A DNA stretch of 64,000 bases from Taibaiella sp. (GTDB lineage: Bacteria; Bacteroidota; Bacteroidia; Chitinophagales; Chitinophagaceae). Below, in pieces: positions 62,888 through 64,000 of this stretch. The stretch lies in the NCBI GenBank assembly GCA_016786705.1, contig JAEUVV010000012.1, positions 186,001-250,000 of the forward strand, read 5' to 3'. The position numbers were made by a program, and so were the translations under genes. Every line of letters begins with the position of its first letter. The first letter of the stretch is position 1. Under the pieces are notes generated by a model. The model did not search any database. It was not told the origin of the DNA and saw only the letters and a program-made list of their open reading frames with translations.

Positions 62888-63340
62888 TTAAAAGATGGGT
62901 TTAAACTTTTCGTTGAAATCATCCGTAATTTCTTTTTCAAACATTTCGAAATGATGCTCCAGTATATTATCCAGGTAAGCATACAAGGGTATTTCATCTT
63001 TGCCAATGACCTGAACAATACGGGATAGGCGTTCATGGTATTCCTGTCGGATATAAATACTTTTATCCCCACGTTTTGTCATGGAATGGGTTCTCAAAAA
63101 GCGTTCACCATAATTTCCTTCAAGATTTTTCTTTGCTTTTTGCCTTTCCCGTTGTACAGGTTTGAGGGGTGATTTTTCTTCTTGATTGACCTTGCCACTA
63201 TTGGTCGCTTCTGATTCCTGCGCACCTATAGATTCGGCGGAATTTTGTAATCCATTTGTTTTAACGCCATCAACCATTAGGTTCATCATCAACTCTTCAT
63301 TGATATCTGGTGTTACCTTTTTCTTATTGTCTTTTTCCAT
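62888..63340 (-). CDS. DUF3408 conjugation protein
   Basis: A 150-residue protein. A disordered polar N-terminus (about 1-75) is followed by GERFLRTHSMTKRGDKSIYI, YHERLSRIVQVIGKDEIPLYAY and DNILEHHFEMFEKEI, typical of DUF3408, found near the ParA-like gene in Bacteroidota conjugative elements. It may have a ribbon-helix-helix-like C-terminal domain. Confidence 0.85.
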   Translation of the reverse strand: MEKDNKKKVTPDINEELMMNLMVDGVKTNGLQNSAESIGAQESEATNSGKVNQEEKSPLKPVQRERQKAKKNLEGNYGERFLRTHSMTKRGDKSIYIRQEYHERLSRIVQVIGKDEIPLYAYLDNILEHHFEMFEKEITDDFNEKFKPIF

Positions 63341-63344
63341 ATCG

Positions 63345-64000
63345 CTACAATTTTGTGATGTGCAAAAACTCTTGGATGAACTGGTCCAATTGGCAAGCCT
63401 TCATTAAGCGCTCATCAGGAGGAATTAGTGTAGAACGAAATACCGTTTTGCTTTCCACCTCACTTTCCTTGCGAAAGCGAGCACTGTTCTTCACCTGGCT
63501 TTTCATAAGGCTTAACCCTAATTGCTCGATAAGCTGGTTATAAACGGTATACAATGGAGTACTTTCTCTCCCGTCTACCTGGTTCCAAAACAGGTTAATG
63601 GTTTGTATAGAAGTATCGCCCTTTTTCATAATAACATCTTGTAAGAGCTGCGTAAAAATGAGCGTACTTTCCATGACCACCCGGTCTGCTGTAATAGGCG
63701 TAAAAATGTGGTGCATACCAGCCAATGCTTTCAAGATACCGGGTGTATTCACGGTTCCTGGAAGATCAAAGAACAGTACATCAAATGGCACCGGGGAAGT
63801 GTTTACAAATTCCAATGCGGCATCGAGTACACTATCTGCTTTGTGTTGTACAATGCTGTAGGCTTTTTTATTAATTGTTGTAAATTGCTTATAGGCCTGT
63901 TTCTTTAAAGCCTCATTTTCCATGACCATAGCTAAATCACGTGTTTTCATTTTCATCAAGCTGTGCTGTGGAAAATCTGCATCAAATACGGCTACATTGT
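63345..64000 (-). CDS. traA: ParA/TraA-like ATPase (5' end cut by window)
   Basis: The frame runs off the right edge, so at least 218 codons are visible, ending in LQDFIQEFLHITKL-like residues at 63345. The first visible residues NVAVFDADFPQHSL match the ParA switch motif with D and Q. Later VLFFDLPGTVNTPGILKAL (Walker B), FTPITADRVVMEST and LFWNQVD are as in ParA/MinD-type ATPases of conjugative elements (TraA). The Walker A lies outside the window. It is the first gene of the visible operon. Confidence 0.85.
   Translation of the reverse strand, partial: NVAVFDADFPQHSLMKMKTRDLAMVMENEALKKQAYKQFTTINKKAYSIVQHKADSVLDAALEFVNTSPVPFDVLFFDLPGTVNTPGILKALAGMHHIFTPITADRVVMESTLIFTQLLQDVIMKKGDTSIQTINLFWNQVDGRESTPLYTVYNQLIEQLGLSLMKSQVKNSARFRKESEVESKTVFRSTLIPPDERLMKACQLDQFIQEFLHITKL

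Noticed and set aside
1-64000. CRISPR array
   Set aside because: No series of regularly spaced identical repeats was seen in any intergenic region; the paired repeats at 3092 and 21061 have only two units.

Overview
The window is from a Bacteroidota chromosome, most likely a Sphingobacteriaceae- or Chitinophagaceae-like organism. The evidence is a type IX secretion (T9SS) C-terminal sorting domain, TAnnTTTG-type -7 promoter boxes, a CTnDOT-style Tra conjugation operon, VGI..TNP-type surface proteins and few clear Shine-Dalgarno sites. No rRNA or tRNA gene was recognised.

Region 1 (1-5.0 kb) is ordinary chromosome: a truncated voltage-gated ion channel, a TPR lipoprotein or periplasmic protein, small proteins, and an SDR oxidoreductase next to an AraC-type regulator. 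A perfect 10-bp direct repeat with 21-bp period lies upstream of the SDR gene. Region 2 (5.1-16.9 kb) is a complete assimilatory sulfate reduction and cysteine synthesis operon: Rrf2 regulator, SAM-I riboswitch with terminator, APS reductase (cysH), ATP sulfurylase (cysD, cysN), cysE, cysteine synthase, uroporphyrinogen-III methyltransferase, sulfite reductase (cysJ, cysI), an outer-membrane DUF2490 protein, and a precorrin-2 dehydrogenase fused to a TSUP/TauE permease. Two CTAC-N7-GTAG palindromes bracket the riboswitch. Sulfate is activated by CysDN and reduced as APS (no APS kinase is present). Sulfite is reduced by siroheme CysJI, with siroheme made by CobA plus the fusion protein, and sulfide is fixed by CysE/CysK. 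Region 3 (17-23.4 kb) carries a YcaQ-like protein, a histidine kinase/LytTR response regulator pair, and divergently a T9SS-exported protein and a C1q/TNF-like surface protein. A perfect 14-bp direct repeat with 21-bp period sits just upstream of the T9SS gene promoter.

Region 4 (23.4-48.4 kb) is an accessory island, richer in A+T by eye. It holds a four-gene cassette with a MACPF-like pore former and a jacalin-like lectin (23.4-27.0 kb); an ISAon1-type transposase remnant; a GHKL ATPase with a putative PD-(D/E)XK nuclease end (27.9-30.0 kb); a type II CBASS locus (Cap4 SAVED nuclease, CD-NTase, Cap2 E1/E2, Cap3 JAB, plus a small leading gene; 30.1-35.5 kb); a decayed serine recombinase; several Mrr/restriction-endonuclease-like proteins; an Abi_C protein paired with an ApeA-like HEPN protein; an ssb/DUF932 module; a phosphoribosyltransferase; and a membrane phage-abortive-infection protein.

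Region 5 (48.4-64 kb, minus strand) is the transfer operon of an integrative conjugative element of the CTnDOT/Bacteroidota type. In transcription order it runs ParA/TraA-like (cut by the window end), DUF3408, TraD-like, two large module-repeat proteins, DUF1508, TraE, a Dam-type methylase, TraF, TraG, TraI, TraJ, TraK, an unknown gene, TraL, TraM, TraN, TraO, TraQ. The defence genes of region 4 are plausibly cargo of this element, but no integrase or att site is visible, so its left boundary is not fixed. The best candidate for an undescribed system is the MACPF/jacalin cassette. The GHKL-nuclease and the Abi_C/HEPN pair come next.
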